64,000 bases of DNA from Amoebophrya sp. A120 (GCA_905178155.1 CAJINV010000005.1:1862054-1926053); one strand, 5' to 3'. Positions 29,701 to 42,700 are shown, counted from the stretch's first letter. A program made the numbers and translations. Notes: generated by a model not told the origin, from the sequence alone.

Positions 29701-32700
29701 GTAAAAAAGCTCCAACACTATCTGTTCATCTCCCTAAGCCCTCGCACGACATCTTCACAAGCCGCGGGCGCGGCCGAACTCGAACAACATACTCTGCATA
29801 AAAATACAGATGCAGAAGTCACGTCAAAGATCAAAAAAATACGTCTGTTCTCCTCCAGCGTCCGTCTCGTGTTCCCGTGCTCTCTCACATCGGATTCTTC
29901 CAAAATGGCTCTTGTTTCCCCGACCATCTTTATCCGTTCCATCTTCTCCTGGTCCAGCCCCCGCTGCATCCGCTCCTTCGTGTTCTGGTTGTCCTTCTTC
30001 ATCAGCTCGAAGTCGCGAGACTGCTCCAGAAAGTGCATGTTCAGGAAATTTGTCATCGACTTCTCGTAGGTATACTTCACCGCAAAATTTTTGGCCTCCA
30101 CCTGTTTCTTCCACTGTGTCAAATCAGCTTGGTCTTTTAACCGAATTTCCTCCTGCCGGATCTTTTCCTGATCAAAGTCCCACCGGAAGTCGCGGATCTG
30201 GTCCTGCAGATAGTCACACTTCTTGGTCAACAACTGCTCGTTTTCCTTGATGAAGACCTGGAATCTTTTATCCGTCGTGTCGCAGTACTGCTGCATCCGC
30301 TGGTTCAGCTCTTCGTGCCTCCGTTGGTTCAGCGACTCATGCGCCTCGAACCGTTTCTGCATGGCGTGTATCCGCTCGCCCTCCTGCTGGATCCGCTCGG
30401 CCCGTTCGTTCTCGATAGCGGTTTGGAGCTTTTCGGACAAGGACTCCGTCAGGGTGGTGAGTTCGCGTTTGAACTTCTCCTCCCAATAATTCCGGGCATT
30501 GGTCAGGTTCGCTTGCACGGAGTTCTCGTGGTCTTTTATCTTGTTCTGCATTTCCTCGGACAGCTTCTCCAGGTACTTCACCTCGGTGTCCAGCTTTTTC
30601 CACACGTCAGAAATGTCGCGCGCGATCTGCATGGACTGTTCGTTCAATCTCGACTCGGTTCTGATCTCGAACTTCTTCACCTGGCCGTCGAGGTCCTGCC
30701 GGGTCTTTTGCAGCGTCTCCACCGTTTGCTTTTCAAACCTGATAAAGAATTTTTTTTCCGTGATGTTGTGTGAAAGGATGAAAAACTGTTGATGTCCTTA
30801 TTGGTGACGCAGATGATGTTAATTCTGGCAAAAGTGGTTCTGCTCTTGTCACATATGAACGAAAGTGGATTTCCCTGCCGTGTTTTTTCTTGTAAGAAGT
30901 GCGCAGTATAGCAGATTATTTTTTTCTTTATTTCCATTGTTTTGTACGAACAACCCTGTCGTGGTGCAAGAGTAGTAAGTAAGTACTATACCTCAAAACG
31001 TGTTTCTTTTGTCCCTCGAGCGCGTCGTAGCACTTCCGATCGACGCCCACGATCCGGTCAATCAAATTGGACTCCACCGAGTCCATCTTCGTGTGCGTTT
31101 GCATCCTGAACTCAATGTTGTTCGTTTCCATCGCCTTGATCTCCCCGACCACGTACTCCTTCTCCTCCTCTAACTTCTGCGACAAGACAGACCGGTGCGA
31201 AAACTCTGCCTGTTGCAGCAATCTGGTCACCGTCGCGGTCAGTTCCTGGACGGAGTGCTGCATTTTCGCCTCCATATTTTGCAGATCCGTCGTGTTCGTC
31301 CTGCGGTTTTCCTTGTTCAGCTTGTCCACCGCATCGGTGTGCAGTCTCGTCTGTTCCACCTGGGCCTCAAACTTTTCGAAATTCTCCATGGCTAGATGCC
31401 GAATGGAATCACAGCCCTTCGAAACTTCGTCCTGATAGAATGTTGATTTTTTGCATATTATTCACTTTTTAGAAACAGATTTCAGTGCCGTTCTTCTGCT
31501 TGGAGGTGTTTCTGAATGCCGACCCAAAATTCTATTTATCAGGCACCATACGTCGAGGATCATTCCTTGCGCAACACAAACTGACAAAACTTTTTTTCCT
31601 TTTACACAACAACCAACTTCGTTAAAAAATGTCTCTAGTAGTACCTGTATCTTTTTGGAGCAGAAGGACTCGAGTCCCTCTTGCGTTTTCGCCAACCCGG
31701 CAATTTTTGTTTTCACGTGCCCGACAATGGTGGACAGCCCGGTGAACTCCCGATTCCAGCGCTTCTGCTCCTCCTCATTCTGCACGTCTTTCGTCTCTTG
31801 CTTCTGGTCCTGTTGCAACACCACAAGTTCCGCCTTCGCCAGCCTCTGGTCGAAGGCGTCGTTCACCGACTTTTGGTCCTTGAAATGAGAATTCGTCAGG
31901 TATCAAAATGAAAAATGTCCCCGCCCCAGAATATGAAATATGTGTTGCAAAAGTTCCCAATGGAAGCTTTTGCCACCTTGCTTGTATCAGCACCACAAGT
32001 TTGCGACTGAGAATAGCAAAAGTTTGTCTTGCAAACAGGCCCAGTGCAAGGCTGGCTTTTCATGTAGAAACTACTTCGCGCGCCTACAATCTGCATGACA
32101 GACAGTCTTCATCCAAGCGCGCAAGACAAAAAGTTTTCAATTGGAATTTTTGCAACACAAATATTTGAATCTGCTGGGGCGGCGGCTACTTTTTTCAATT
32201 TGATATCAGGTCCGACTGGTTCACCAGCTTCCGGTCAATCTCCGCGAGCAAGACGCCGGATTTGTTCTCGATGATTTGCTGCAGATTCGACACCGCCTCC
32301 TTCCACTCCTTCCCCATGTCGATGTAGCACTGCCACAAATCCTTCGAGTTCCGCGTTTGGTGTTCGGTATGCATTGCAAAAGTATCGTACCCCTAATATG
32401 TAATTGCAATTATGCATGACAAATCTTGTTCTTAGGGGAAAACAGCATGACAAGTTTCAGCTTCCATGCTGAGCAAATTTGTAATGCAATTCATACTAGA
32501 GTACGATACTTTATTTGCAATGCATATTCGGTTGCCAACGACAAATTCTGCAACAGTTTGTCCTCCAAACTCGCGTTCACCTGCACGATCTCCTTATCCT
32601 TCTGCCGTTGCTGCGTGGTCAAAACGTCCAACTTATGAATTGCAAATATAATGTCTGGGAGGTCTGCAAACCTGTGATGCAGGTCAGGGAATAATGTATG

Positions 32701-34925
32701 AGCACACTGTGACGCGCTGCCAAGCACGACAGCTTTTTGCGTGGTTCTGAGTAGCGTATTCCGCATCAGAAACTGCGTGTTTGCAGGACCACGCAATACA
32801 GAGCGCAGGGTCAACATGCCAGAATAGCATGCCAAATCTCGCAATCTTCCAGACTCAGACCTCACATTTGCATTTGATACAACTCCAGTTTCAGCTGCGC
32901 AAACGCGTGGTTCACCGACCCCTCGGAGAGCTTCAGGATCCGCGCGTCGTGCTCCTCCTGCAGTTTCACCTTCTGGTCCTTCAAGTACTCGTGCTCCTGT
33001 TTCTGCATAAAATGCTGCAGGTCCGCGTGTAGCGCTTTCACGTTCGTGGTCATCTCCTCCTGGAGCAGCTGTCTCGCTTCCTGCTCCAAGGCGAGTTGTT
33101 TTTTCACATGCTCCAGCGCGACGTTGTAGTTCAGCATGTTCCCAGCGGTCGCCGCTCGGACCAGCTTCGCGGACAGTAATTGCCCGTTGTTATTCATCCT
33201 GGTCGTCGTTGTACTGCGGGCGGAGTACGGTGGGGATTGCGACAGACCACGACCACCTTGGTTATTACTTCCAAACGGCTGCTTGGAGGGGGAACTGGGA
33301 GATGTCCCGACAAAAACGCCGTTCTGGAGGGTTGGCTGCTGGTCGAGAACGGCCTGGTGCACGACCCCGCCGGGGAGTAAGTCCGCCGGGAAGAAATCCC
33401 CGCCCGGGTTGGTGACGGACTTTGTGCCAAGATCCCCGTTCATCATCTTCTCCATCATCATGGACAGCTGCCCCAGCTGGGCATCCATCGCGGAAACTTT
33501 CAGCTCCATGTTGTTTACCAGCTTCTTCTCGGATTCGCCCTGAGAAATGGTTTGTCATGCTCAGGAGCTACTTCTAGTAGGTACTACGCATGGTGATGGG
33601 CCACTGAAGTTCATTCTTGTCATGCGCAGCGGCATCACTAAAGAAACATTTTGTTCTTGTAATACATAGTGCATTTATTGTACTATACCTTCTGCAAAAT
33701 GTATTCCAGGCCGCTGTTTTTGAGATTTAGCATCTGACTTTGGTTCACCTCCTGCTCTGACCGCAGGTGTTCCTTGAACCTCCGGTCCCAGATCTCGAAT
33801 TTTTCCCATTTCGATTTCTATCATTTGTAAAAACGTCCCCACCCCATAGCTATCATGCAAATCTGCATGCTGAAAATGTTTCTCATGCGGAGCCCCACGA
33901 GAAGCATTGTCTAGTCGTGTTTTGGAATTTGTCATGCTCTAATCAGCATTACGCACTAGATCTATCATGCTGCTGAACTACCTCAAACAGTACTTCACTA
34001 CGAGTTCAAATTTGTCATGGAAAACAGCCAAAACTTGTGGATTTGTCTAGCCGATTCCCCATCTTGACTCTGGGGTGGGCACGTTTTTACTCAGAATAAT
34101 TCCAGTCTCTTGTTCACCTCCTCCTCCACCGACTGGAACCGTTTCTCCAAGTGGGATTGCAGGTCCAATAACTGCTATCCAGGAAAAAAACTGTGTAAGT
34201 GTAACTTTGTAGGAAGCGCAGCATCACAAATTCGCTTTGCATTACAGGGAAAACCTGTCATGCGCAGCTAGCAAGTGGAAACACGTATGATAGTAGCATA
34301 TCACGCACTTCCAGCATGACAACTCTAACTGTTTTGCATTTTCTGCATCACAGATTTACACTTACACAGTTCTTTTCTTGCATAACTGCTCCTCCAAGTC
34401 CAAAACGCGGGACTGCAGCGACAGCTCCACCACCGGTGCGGCAACGGATATGAAGTGTAAAAATGTCTGGGTCTGGAAGAATGCAACTTGTGATGCTGTA
34501 TTTAGATTCCAAAAAAATCTGTATTGCATGAGTAGCAAATAACGGAATGCAATTTTTGCTACGCTAAGAAGGCATTTGTCATGCGGAATAGGCATCAAGA
34601 AGCCATCAAAAAATCTGTATTGCTAGGGTATGCATCACAGACATCATGGCTCATGCAAAACGTGCATGACAAGTGTCAGAAGCTTCCAGAGCCAGACTAC
34701 ATTTTTACATTTGATAACGGAATTAGGCTGCTGATCGGACCCCCCGGATGCGTCCGGGAGAATCCGCTTCGCGTTCCGCCCACGAAAAAAGTCCACCATG
34801 AGGAGCGCGACAAGTACAAGTAGCTCGGTGTAGTAGTTCTTCTCGTTGCCCCGTCGCGCCGCCGTTGCAAACTGCAACTCGCAAACGGAGCAGGGGTCCA
34901 AGTTCAGGACGAGAAACAGAAACAC
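26764..34925 (-). CDS. Long coiled-coil protein, more than 1200 aa
   Basis: Exons: about 34925-34717, 34448-34385, 34175-34099, 33818-33689, 33539-32880, 32633-32527, 32367-32206, 31900-31645, 31431-30992, 30738-29843, 29610-29539, 29279-29153, 28933-28448 joined to 26931-26764. All phases agree from the second exon to the stop. Six introns are introners, five are GT-AG (33688, 31644, 30991, 29842 and 29152 start GTATAG, GTACTA, GTATAG, GTATTT and GTACGA) and one is the L4 insertion. The N-terminal part has a hydrophobic segment (ELLVLVALLMVDFF). The rest is mostly heptad-like Glu/Lys/Gln/Leu coiled coil, with a Ser/Asn/Gly-rich break in the 33539 exon and an acidic tail. It is likely a cytoskeletal, centrosomal or tethering protein. 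The start codon is not found. Confidence 0.78.
26932..26967 (-). repeat. 36-bp exon duplication, left copy (L4)
   Basis: Matches 28448-28483 at 34 of 36 bases. It encodes VLESVGLSLDND on the minus strand; the right copy encodes VLESVGLGLDND. Confidence 0.9.
26968..28447. mobile_element. L4: 1.48-kb GC-rich insertion in coding sequence
   Basis: The ends show imperfect inverted repeats (GGCC...CCACATATTTGGG at about 26968-26996 and its counterpart at about 28383-28411). The interior is clearly richer in G+C than the neighbours. It repeats a CATATT/AATATG-GGG motif many times and holds nested palindromes at 27615-27734. It separates two copies of 36 bp of host exon. Deleting one 1516-bp period gives an in-frame acidic C-terminus of the coiled-coil protein. 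Short frames inside have no recognisable domain. Confidence 0.75.
27615..27734. repeat. Nested palindrome inside L4
   Basis: Outer arms CTTTTAGTGAATATGCG (27615-27631) and CGCATATTCACTAAAAG (27718-27734). Inner arms CCCCAAATATTC and GAATATTTGGGG (about 27664 and 27696). It could form a cruciform or a long RNA hairpin. Confidence 0.85.
28448..28483 (-). repeat. 36-bp exon duplication, right copy (L4)
   Basis: Partner of 26932-26967, with two mismatches, one changing Ser to Gly. Confidence 0.9.
29280..29538. mobile_element. Introner, family A
   Basis: Family A termini, right core with one change (CCAGAGCCAGACA). Perfect TTTCG duplication. In frame in the coiled-coil gene. Confidence 0.92.
31901..32205. 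mobile_element. Introner, family B variant
   Basis: Termini AAAAATGTCCCCGCCCCAG and CTGGGGCGGCGGCTACTTTT resemble family B with altered core. Perfect TCAGG duplication. In frame. Confidence 0.88.
32368..32526. mobile_element. Introner, family D
   Basis: Termini TATGCATTGCAAAAGTATCG and ACGATACTTTATTTGCAATG. Perfect TTCGG duplication. At 159 bp it is among the shortest complete elements. Confidence 0.92.
32634..32879. mobile_element. Introner, family A (diverged core)
   Basis: Core altered to TGTCTGGGAGGTCTGC on the left and CTTCCAGACTCAGACC on the right. Perfect CAACT duplication. In frame. Confidence 0.9.
33819..34098. mobile_element. Introner, family B
   Basis: Termini AAAAACGTCCCCACCCCA and TGGGGTGGGCACGTTTTTAC. 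Flanks ATTTC/ATTCC match 4 of 5. In frame. Confidence 0.9.
34176..34384. mobile_element. Introner, family E
   Basis: Termini AAAAAAACTGTGTAAGTGTA and TTACACTTACACAGTTCTTT. Perfect ACTGC duplication. In frame. Confidence 0.92.
34449..34716. mobile_element. Introner, family A
   Basis: Family A termini, perfect ACGGA duplication. In frame, joining Asn-Ser-Val to Ala-Ala-Pro. Confidence 0.93.
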
Positions 34926-35676
34926 GGGATGTCAATATTTGAAGAAAGAGAAACACCACATCGTTATATTTGTTTTTTCTTCAACATCTATTTCATATTA
35001 GTACATGTCTCATCGTGTTGGATTCCTTGCTTGTGTTAGATGTCAAACCGCAGTCGCTCGATCCTAGCACCACTTCAAAGGCGACGCTGCACCTTTAACA
35101 AACTCGAATCGAATAAGAACGACACAATAACGACGCTGGAAACGAAAATATACGAAAGCACGATGAATAATACGGCTCTTGCCATATCTCTCAAAAACCC
35201 ACGCAGACGCAGCCGGAGCCCCTCGTAGCTCCACCTCTCCATCTGCTCTCGACGAACCGAACGGAATCATCTTCGAGAATGGAGATGAAAGGTTAATAGT
35301 TACAGCGTGTACTATCTGTAATGGGAAGTACCCACTGAGGGCAATGGAGCAAACAGCAAGACAGGTCGGTGTATCATGACCTTCCCGCGAGCATCAATCT
35401 TTATCAGTTTCTGAAGATCACGCTGAAAAATTGTGCCATTGGAAGGTCTAGGATTTGCAACACTATAGCAGCGATAAGAAAGCATCCGTCGAGTGACGAT
35501 GATCACACACAGGCATGTTCTACTTGATGCGTTGAATATCAAAGTCAGGCCGATGTGGTCCACGGTCGTGCTATGTCCGAGCTCCTGACATACAGCAAGT
35601 GGCACAGGAAGGTGTTTGTTCCACCTGTAGTTCACACGATGTCCCCGACAACGACCCCAAGAAGTTAGATGAACAC
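34926..35676. other. Intergenic or unresolved 5' exons
   Basis: Between the first recognised exon of the coiled-coil gene and the stop of the PAN gene. The true start of the coiled-coil gene should lie here, but I could not place it. Confidence 0.4.
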
Positions 35677-38600
35677 CTACAGTGCTGCTTCTCCCGCTTG
35701 CTGTTGTGCGTAGAAGTAGTAGACTACTGCTATTCCACCTGCCGCGCCAAGGATGACCATCTGCGGTGAGACAAAGGAGCCCGGATATCCCATGTAAAAA
35801 CGTCCCCACACCAGAGTCAAGCTGGGGATCTCGCAACACAAATCGAGAAGTTTTGGGGGTCCAGCATGACAAGTTCGTCTCTGTATTGTAGTGCAGTTTA
35901 GCAAGCACAGCCGCAACACAAATCCATCTACTCATCCTGTCGACAGCATTACAAAGCGCAAAACGCGATTGGAAATGCCTCTCATGTGGAGTAGCTGCAA
36001 ATCTGCATGACAACTCTGGGGTGGGTACATTTTTGCTCAGGATACCGGAGTGCTCGTTGTTTTTCCGCTGCTGGAATCTTCTTCCGACTCTTCTCGACTA
36101 CTTGCAGTGTCGTTTCCTGTGGCATTATTTCCAGGTGCGGGAGTCGTGGTCACTGTCTTGCTGGTACTTGTGGTCGAACTGGTAGTCGTTGTAGTCGTGC
36201 TCGTGCTTGCCGTATTGAAGAAAAAAGTGTGCTGTCGTGTAGTGTGGAGAACTTTTACTTTGTAATGCAGAACTACAAAAAGGAGATTTCGTGTTAGACG
36301 TCTGTTTCTATGCCTGTAATCGTTCTGAATACGCGTTGTACGGTCTGTTCAGGAAGCGCGCCTAGTTGTACTTAAGGCACGCAGGTGAAGAAAACTGCGA
36401 TAGTTTTCACAGATACTATCAGCGCAGCGCAAGTTTTTGCTCCCACGCTAGACGAAGACAGGTCATTTTTCTGTCATTTGTGATGCTGATGTTCTCTCTG
36501 TCAACAAAAGCTAGACGAAACACACTTTTTCTGTCGGATATGTCGTTGAGGTGGTCGACGTTGTGGTCGTACTGTAACACCTGTATGTCTTGAACTCGGC
36601 TATGAAGAAAAAACAAATTGTTACAGTAACGCGCTGTGATGTAAAACTAGCAAGACAAGCCACCGCTGTCATGCTGGAAATGCCTGCAAGCCTGCGTGTT
36701 TTCCCTTGCGTGCTTTCCCTTATGTTCTCTGCAATGCAAGTTCTCGCTGGGCTGTGCAAGTTTGTCTTTATCGTGTTGCTGAAGTTATAATAACTGTGTA
36801 ACTGTATTGTAACATCATCACTTTTTTTGTTGGATACTGGCGTGTTTGTACATGGTGCACCTGCTTCCGCCGTTCGCGCAAGGACACCGATTGAATAAAG
36901 AACATGCCACACCACCAAAATGAAATTGGTCATTGGAATCTGTCCAGTCCGGGACTGCATAGGTGGCGTAGAAGTTGCAGCCCCGGATCGTGTCGCAATG
37001 TGTTCTGCACTCCTCTTCGGATATCGACTGGAAACAAATAGGTCTCTCTGGATCTGGGTCAGCAAAAAAAAAGGGCTGTGAATGATCAGCCTACACCTAC
37101 TGCGGTTATACTATATCACACAGCAACCGATCCGCGAAGGTGTTAAGCGGCTCGGTGTTGCAGCTTCCGCGAAAAAGGCACACCGTGTTTTTGTATGACG
37201 GCCAAGAGGTCGACCAGGTCCACGACCTTTTCGCGCACACGCGTTAGTTACAAGGCTGAAACCAATTATGCGACAACGAGACAAGCAACCCAATTCTTGC
37301 ATCCAGACACAGACATACAAATTGGGCAATGCGTATCCGATTGAAAAAGCCCACTCCCGACGTCCGCGCCGGGGGCAGATGCAGCAAAGGTGTAATCTGC
37401 CGCTACGTTTTTCGTGCTGGAGCTCTGAGACGCATCGTACATTGGTGAACTGAGGAGGCATTCCTTCCCCACGGAGTTGCCCTCACTTTCCTTGCGTTGA
37501 AAATCTTCAAGGTCGACATGCCACACAAGTATCATGAGTGAAAACGTACCCGGCGCAGAGATTTATTACCTGCCAACAACATTACTACCGACCAAGCTCG
37601 TCCTCGCCATGGATGGAAGGCACTTACTTATTTCTACTTAGTCGTGTTTGCAAAGTCATCGATGTCATGCCCCAAAATACAGGACGAGAGAGCGGGTTTG
37701 CGATGCAGCTGGTCTAAGCCTCGCCAGGGACGACTTCTACACTGCATTGCTAAATTTGTCATGCGCAACTCCCAAACCTGGTGAATCTGTGTATGCAGAA
37801 ATTCTGTCCGGACTCTCACTATACCTGTTGGGCGGGTACGTTCATAAGTACACAGGATAACAAGATAACAATCTTTATTGCTGCTGTCAGCAAGGGCATC
37901 CCACGGAAAAAAATGTTGTTAACTTTAGGATATTGGATGTCTTGCGTGACGATGACATTGCTGATCTACGGGTAGGACGTCCCTGTGGCGCGACGGCCGT
38001 GGACAATGACAAGTTTGTGTCGCAGATGACCCAAAAAATCTGCTTCGCGCACTCTACGTATTGTCATGGTCATCGGGAAGAGCACGGACACCTCAAAAAA
38101 AAAACATTTTGATTTTGCTGCATTTTGATGCATCAGGAAGGCAGCTGTGTGTAGTTCTTGCAGATGCTGCATACTTACAGTTCCACGGTGAAACGATGAC
38201 AGGTGTACTTATCCATGGTCCAACATTTACTTTTCGTGCGATAACAGGTGTATTGCTCCGCATTGGTGTCCGCCATCCGCTCGCTGGCATCGCAGAACCC
38301 ACTTGCAGACATTGACGTTGACAGTGTCTCTTTACTCTCTGTGTTACGATGTAGATGTTGCTGTTGACGTCCTCGCTGAGCGTAGTTCTCCAGGAACGTC
38401 GTTTCGTTACCGCGGGAAAAGATGTTGTCTTTCTCGTCGAAGAATTTCATCCTGCCAGGAGTACTTGCACTTCTTTCAGTCGTTCGTGGAAGATGTAGAT
38501 GTAGTGGTAGATCATGGGCATCCTGCCCAGCCGCGTCCTCCATTTCTTGTTCCTGTCCAGTATGTTCCTTCTCGCCCGGCCGTTGTTCTCCCACCGCTTC

Positions 38601-39374
38601 GTCATCCACGTCAAAACTCTCGGAGGATTTGGATTTTCTCACGAGATGCACATCATGCAGTGGTTCTTCTACCTCCGCGTTTCGCGTCTCATCTTCTAGA
38701 AAAGCATGACTAGCATCGTCCCCACGAAGATGTGTACGTGGAGGTGTTCTTGGTCGTCTCTGGCCAGATGAAGCAGATGAAGCAAATCCCTGCTTTGTGA
38801 TGTTGCGATCTGCTCCTGCATCAGCGGCGGGCCGTAGGTGGAATAGAGCACTCCCATCACTCCCATCCTCCCCCTCCACCTCTTCGTTGTACTGAATTTC
38901 ACGGCGGACCAGGTTGCTTTTAGTTTTATTCACGGCTTGTGTTGGTGCTGGCAACTTCGAAGTAGATCTCAAAGCTTCTATTAGTGCCGATGAACGACCC
39001 GTCGCCTTCCGTTTAGTCTTGTTCTCCCCGTACTTAAAATCTTCACCACCTGCACTGGTGCCGTGTGTTGTTGTTCTTTGCCGCTGGTGTTCCTGTTCTT
39101 CGTACAATCCACTTTTGCGCAATTTTACATCGGCCCGAGGTGGTGAACCCAGAATCTGGTGCTGTGAAGATACTACAGAGGAAATACCCGACGTCTTCAT
39201 CACGTTTTGCTGCTCGTCTGGTACTCGTTCTACTTGAGGACCGATATTGTCATGGTCCTCCCGCGAAGGTTGTATCAGTTCTGGTTGGGAAGTAGTAGAT
39301 AGCGACTGCGCAAGGAGTGCATTGAACAGTGGCAGGAAAACAATCTTCACGGAGAGGAGACCGCACGACGGCAT
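35677..39374 (-). CDS. PAN/Apple-domain surface protein with C-terminal anchor
   Basis: The ATG at 39374 begins a clean signal peptide (residues 1-25, KIVFLPLFNALLAQS). A long charged, disordered region follows to the perfect donor GTAAGT at 38178. Exons between 38178 and about 37530 are unresolved. The later exons (about 37530-37336, 37021-36837, 36600-36541, 36212-36045, 35785-35677) are separated only by introners. They give GLFQSEEECRTHCD, GCNFYATY, FHFGGVACSLFNRC and EFKTYRCY, a Cys pattern typical of PAN/Apple adhesive modules. A Thr/Ser-rich mucin-like stalk and a C-terminal hydrophobic segment (MVILGAAGGIAVVYYFY) follow. It is probably a secreted or surface adhesion protein bound to membrane; PAN modules bind protein or sugar. 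The upstream part of the model could be a separate gene. Confidence 0.68.
35786..36044. mobile_element. Introner, family B
   Basis: Termini AAAAACGTCCCCACACCAG and CTGGGGTGGGTACATTTTTG. Perfect CCGGA duplication. Confidence 0.92.
36213..36540. mobile_element. Introner, family H variant
   Basis: Termini GAAGAAAAAAGTGTGCTGTC and AACACACTTTTTCTGTCGGA. Flanks TGCCG/TGTCG match 4 of 5. Excision keeps the Thr/Ser stalk in frame. Confidence 0.82.
36601..36836. mobile_element. Introner, family H variant
   Basis: Termini TATGAAGAAAAAACAAATTG and CACTTTTTTTGTTGGATA. Flanks are only weakly alike (TCGGC/CTGGC), but excision gives Lys-His-Ala-Glu-Phe-Lys in frame. Confidence 0.78.
37022..37335. mobile_element. 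Introner, family A (strongly decayed)
   Basis: Left end TATCGACTGG...GGATCTGGG, right end CCAGACACAGACATACAAAT. Flanks TCGGA/TCCGA match 4 of 5. Excision creates the uninterrupted PAN segment GLFQSEEECRTHC. Confidence 0.78.
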
Positions 39375-39758
39375 GATTTTTGCGAAATAGCAAAAGAATA
39401 CTAACGATTCCTCTGGCGAAATTACGTGAGCGCAACGAAGACAAGCCGCTGTTGATTCTGCGTCTGATCTTCGTATACAATGCCCAATGGTAAAAGTCCT
39501 CTTATCAAAACAACGAACGCGGCGAGGACCAGGACCGTCGCGTTCTTGTCATTTTCACTACATGTATCTCTCACCCGCGTCCTCAGCTGAAATAACGGCC
39601 GCCAAGGACATCTATCTTGGTCACTCTGCAAAGTATCTTCCTCTCTCCTCTCACGGCGTCCGAGAAAAAAACAACTGAATCTGTCTCGCGTTAAAACAAA
39701 GAAAAGTGACATTCAAAATGTGTACATCACTTCAAAAAAACCTTGTTGCTTCTCCTCG

Positions 39759-42700
39759 TCAATACGGCTGCCCCCGTAGCCCCGAGCAACCCCGCGACGC
39801 GGACAGATACAGGGATAAATCCCGCACCTCGGGTAGGTGCTTCCCGTCCCCATACAAATTCTTCAACCTCGCCTCCAAAGTGGCCATCACCAGCGGAACC
39901 GCGGCCTCCACGTTTTTCAAGTGAAAAGTGGTCAAAATGTACGCCACCTCTGCGTCGGAGATGACGGAGTTTCGGTGATATAAAGAAGAAGTAGATCTGG
40001 TGCTCGGCTTATCTGCGCCATGTTGTCCTGGCACTCTTCCATTCCTTGCAATTGCAGAAGTTGTACTGTGGTGGTCTTGCTCCCTGTTATTCAGGAAGTG
40101 CTTCCTCAGTTCTGTGAGCTTTTCCCGGTAGAGTACGGAGGAGGTTCTGGCAAGAGGAACGTCAGCTTTATTCGACCTTGTTGTACTACTAGTAGTGCCC
40201 TCTGCTTGTTCCGCTCCATCAGCTGTGTTCTCCCTGCTTGCCGTGGTCGCAGCCGGTGAAGCTGCAGACGTCGCGTCGCTGCTCGCCGTGTATTGCCGGG
40301 CACCAGTTGTCGCCGCTTCCGCTTCGTCATGTTCAATACTAAAGTTGTTGTCGTGGCTAAATTCCATCGGTAAAACTGGCGGTGGCTTGGTCAGCAACAT
40401 CGTACTGGCTGTGCCCTTGTTCTTCTTGCCTGTGTGATGAACAAGATTTATTCGCGACGCTTGTTCATCCGCCGAGAGCTCGCGGTCACTGTGGTAACCG
40501 GTGGAAGAGGCGCTGGAAAGATAATGAAGATGTTGAGCCCCCGGTAGATGTTGATGTGATGTCGACGGGAGTTGTTGTAGTTCTTCCTTGTCAATCACTG
40601 CAGTCGTCGGTGTTTCTACTTCTTGCCGCAATTGCCCGGACACGAAGCGAAGGTGTTTGCTTGGTTTCTTCTTCTGTGGATGTGAGCCAGAAGATTGCTT
40701 CTTCACCCAAGAATCACTACCCCCCTGGTCATCGTGTGGAAAAATCTCCAGCTTTGGCGACTGCGGTTTCGCAGTGAAAACCGGACTGCTCGCGAGACGA
40801 AAGGCAGGCGTGTCGTGGTAAAAGTTGTTTTCAACTTTATTTTTATCATGGTTTATTCCGTTGTTGTTGTTGATGTCCTCTCTGTCAATCTCCATTGTCA
40901 TTTCCGGCAGCGGCGTGTTCAAAATGTCTACTAGCATGGCTGCAAACGTCTCTTCGTCAAACAAGTTCTGCACCGCAAACCGCCGTGACATTGCAAGCAA
41001 AACCTTGATTTCGCTGTGTCTCAGCAGCTGGTTCTCGTCGGAAACCAAGGACAGTCCAACCGTGCAGAGCAGGAGCAGCTCCTCCCGCGGTAGCCTCAAA
41101 TTCTTCAGCATCAGTGGCAAAGCCCCGGCGGCAAGCACGCGCTCGTTTTCGTAGTGCTGCTGATTGTTGTTCAAAGCGGCCTCTAGCTGCTGCCCTGCTG
41201 CACCACCAGCTTCGGTCGTGGTTGCAACCAGGGCGTGATCAACGTTTTGCGCTTTGTGGTTTGAGGTGGCATTATTTTGAAGATGAGAACTACCGCCGTG
41301 CTTCTGAAGATGATTCGAATATTGATCAACATGCGCACCACTGACACTACGTTGATGAACACCACCACCAACACCTCCTGCTGCGCCATGACTGCTGGCT
41401 TTCGCACACCGCAACACTTTTCCGTATCTTTTTTCCACGGCCGCTTTGATTTTCGTGAACTCCTGGTATTGATCTAGTTCCTCCTTCTCGTAGTACTGCT
41501 CCGATTCTCGTCCCATAGTGCCTGTGTTGTTCTGTAAATTTTGCAGCGCTTGCAGTGCATCTTTGTTCGTCAAGTGACAAGACTCTTCGTCCAACGTGAG
41601 CCACTTGCGCGGAATCGAAAAATTCCGCCACGCCCGCTCCAACCGTTTTTGCTCCCCAGCCGGAACTTCGCTCACGTAGCTGTTCGCGAGGTGTTTTCGC
41701 GTTTCGTTCTGGAAGGCCGCGAGGGACAAGCACAACGCGTACACGTGCGCGGCGGTCTGGATGTGGGGAAAGACTTTCCGCTATGCAGTGCAAATATGTC
41801 TGGGTCATCTGGAAGAGTGCAAGAACTTGTAATGCTGCCTTTAGATTCCACAAAAACTCTGTATTGCATGAACAGCAAAAGAGGTCCACTTTTTGCTATG
41901 CGACAGGGGCATTTCTCGTGCAGTAAGGGCATCAGAAAGCCGTCCTAAAATCTGTGATGCTAGGGCATGCATCACACAGGTCAAGGGTCATGCAAAATGT
42001 GCATGACAAACGTTGCACTGTCTCAGACCCAGACATATTTGCAGTGCATATCCGCTCCTCTTCGTCGATCTCGTTCACGTACTGCTGAAAAGCCACCTCG
42101 TCCGGCGTGTCGCCGGAAGCGAAGATCAGCGCGAGACTCACCAAAATCCGGGGCACGACGTAGATCACAGCCAGAGTGACGATGACCAAGCCGGTGAGGT
42201 GAAGCAGCAGCGGGGAATACACGAAGAGGAACTGCAACCAGACCTCGCGGTGATCCTGTTTCAGCTGGAGCAGCAGCCCAGATGGTTCGTCGTATTCGAA
42301 GAAAAAAACTTTCCCGAACTCCTGCAGGTTCTGTACTTGCCTCACGATTTCCTTTACTTGGTTCATGAGCAACAAGGTGATTGCGACCAGTAACCCAACG
42401 TAGGCCCGCCAGATCCACTTTTGCGCCCGCACGGATTGGAAATGCGTCAACCCGTGCGGCGCATCGGCTTGCTGTTCCAAGACCTGCCGCCGCTGCTGCT
42501 GGAGCAAAGCGATCTGCTGCTCTAGCTGCTTCTGCTCCGATCTAGTGGTTGCTTCGTCCTCTAGTACTTGGTCGCCATCAATCGTTCGCCTAGCGCTGGA
42601 ACGGTTTGTGTTCCGGCGCTGCAAGTTATTCGTGGTAGAGGACTCTCGGGTCTGCCGCTGGCTAGTATTCGCTGTTGTACTTGCCAGCAATGGACGTCTT

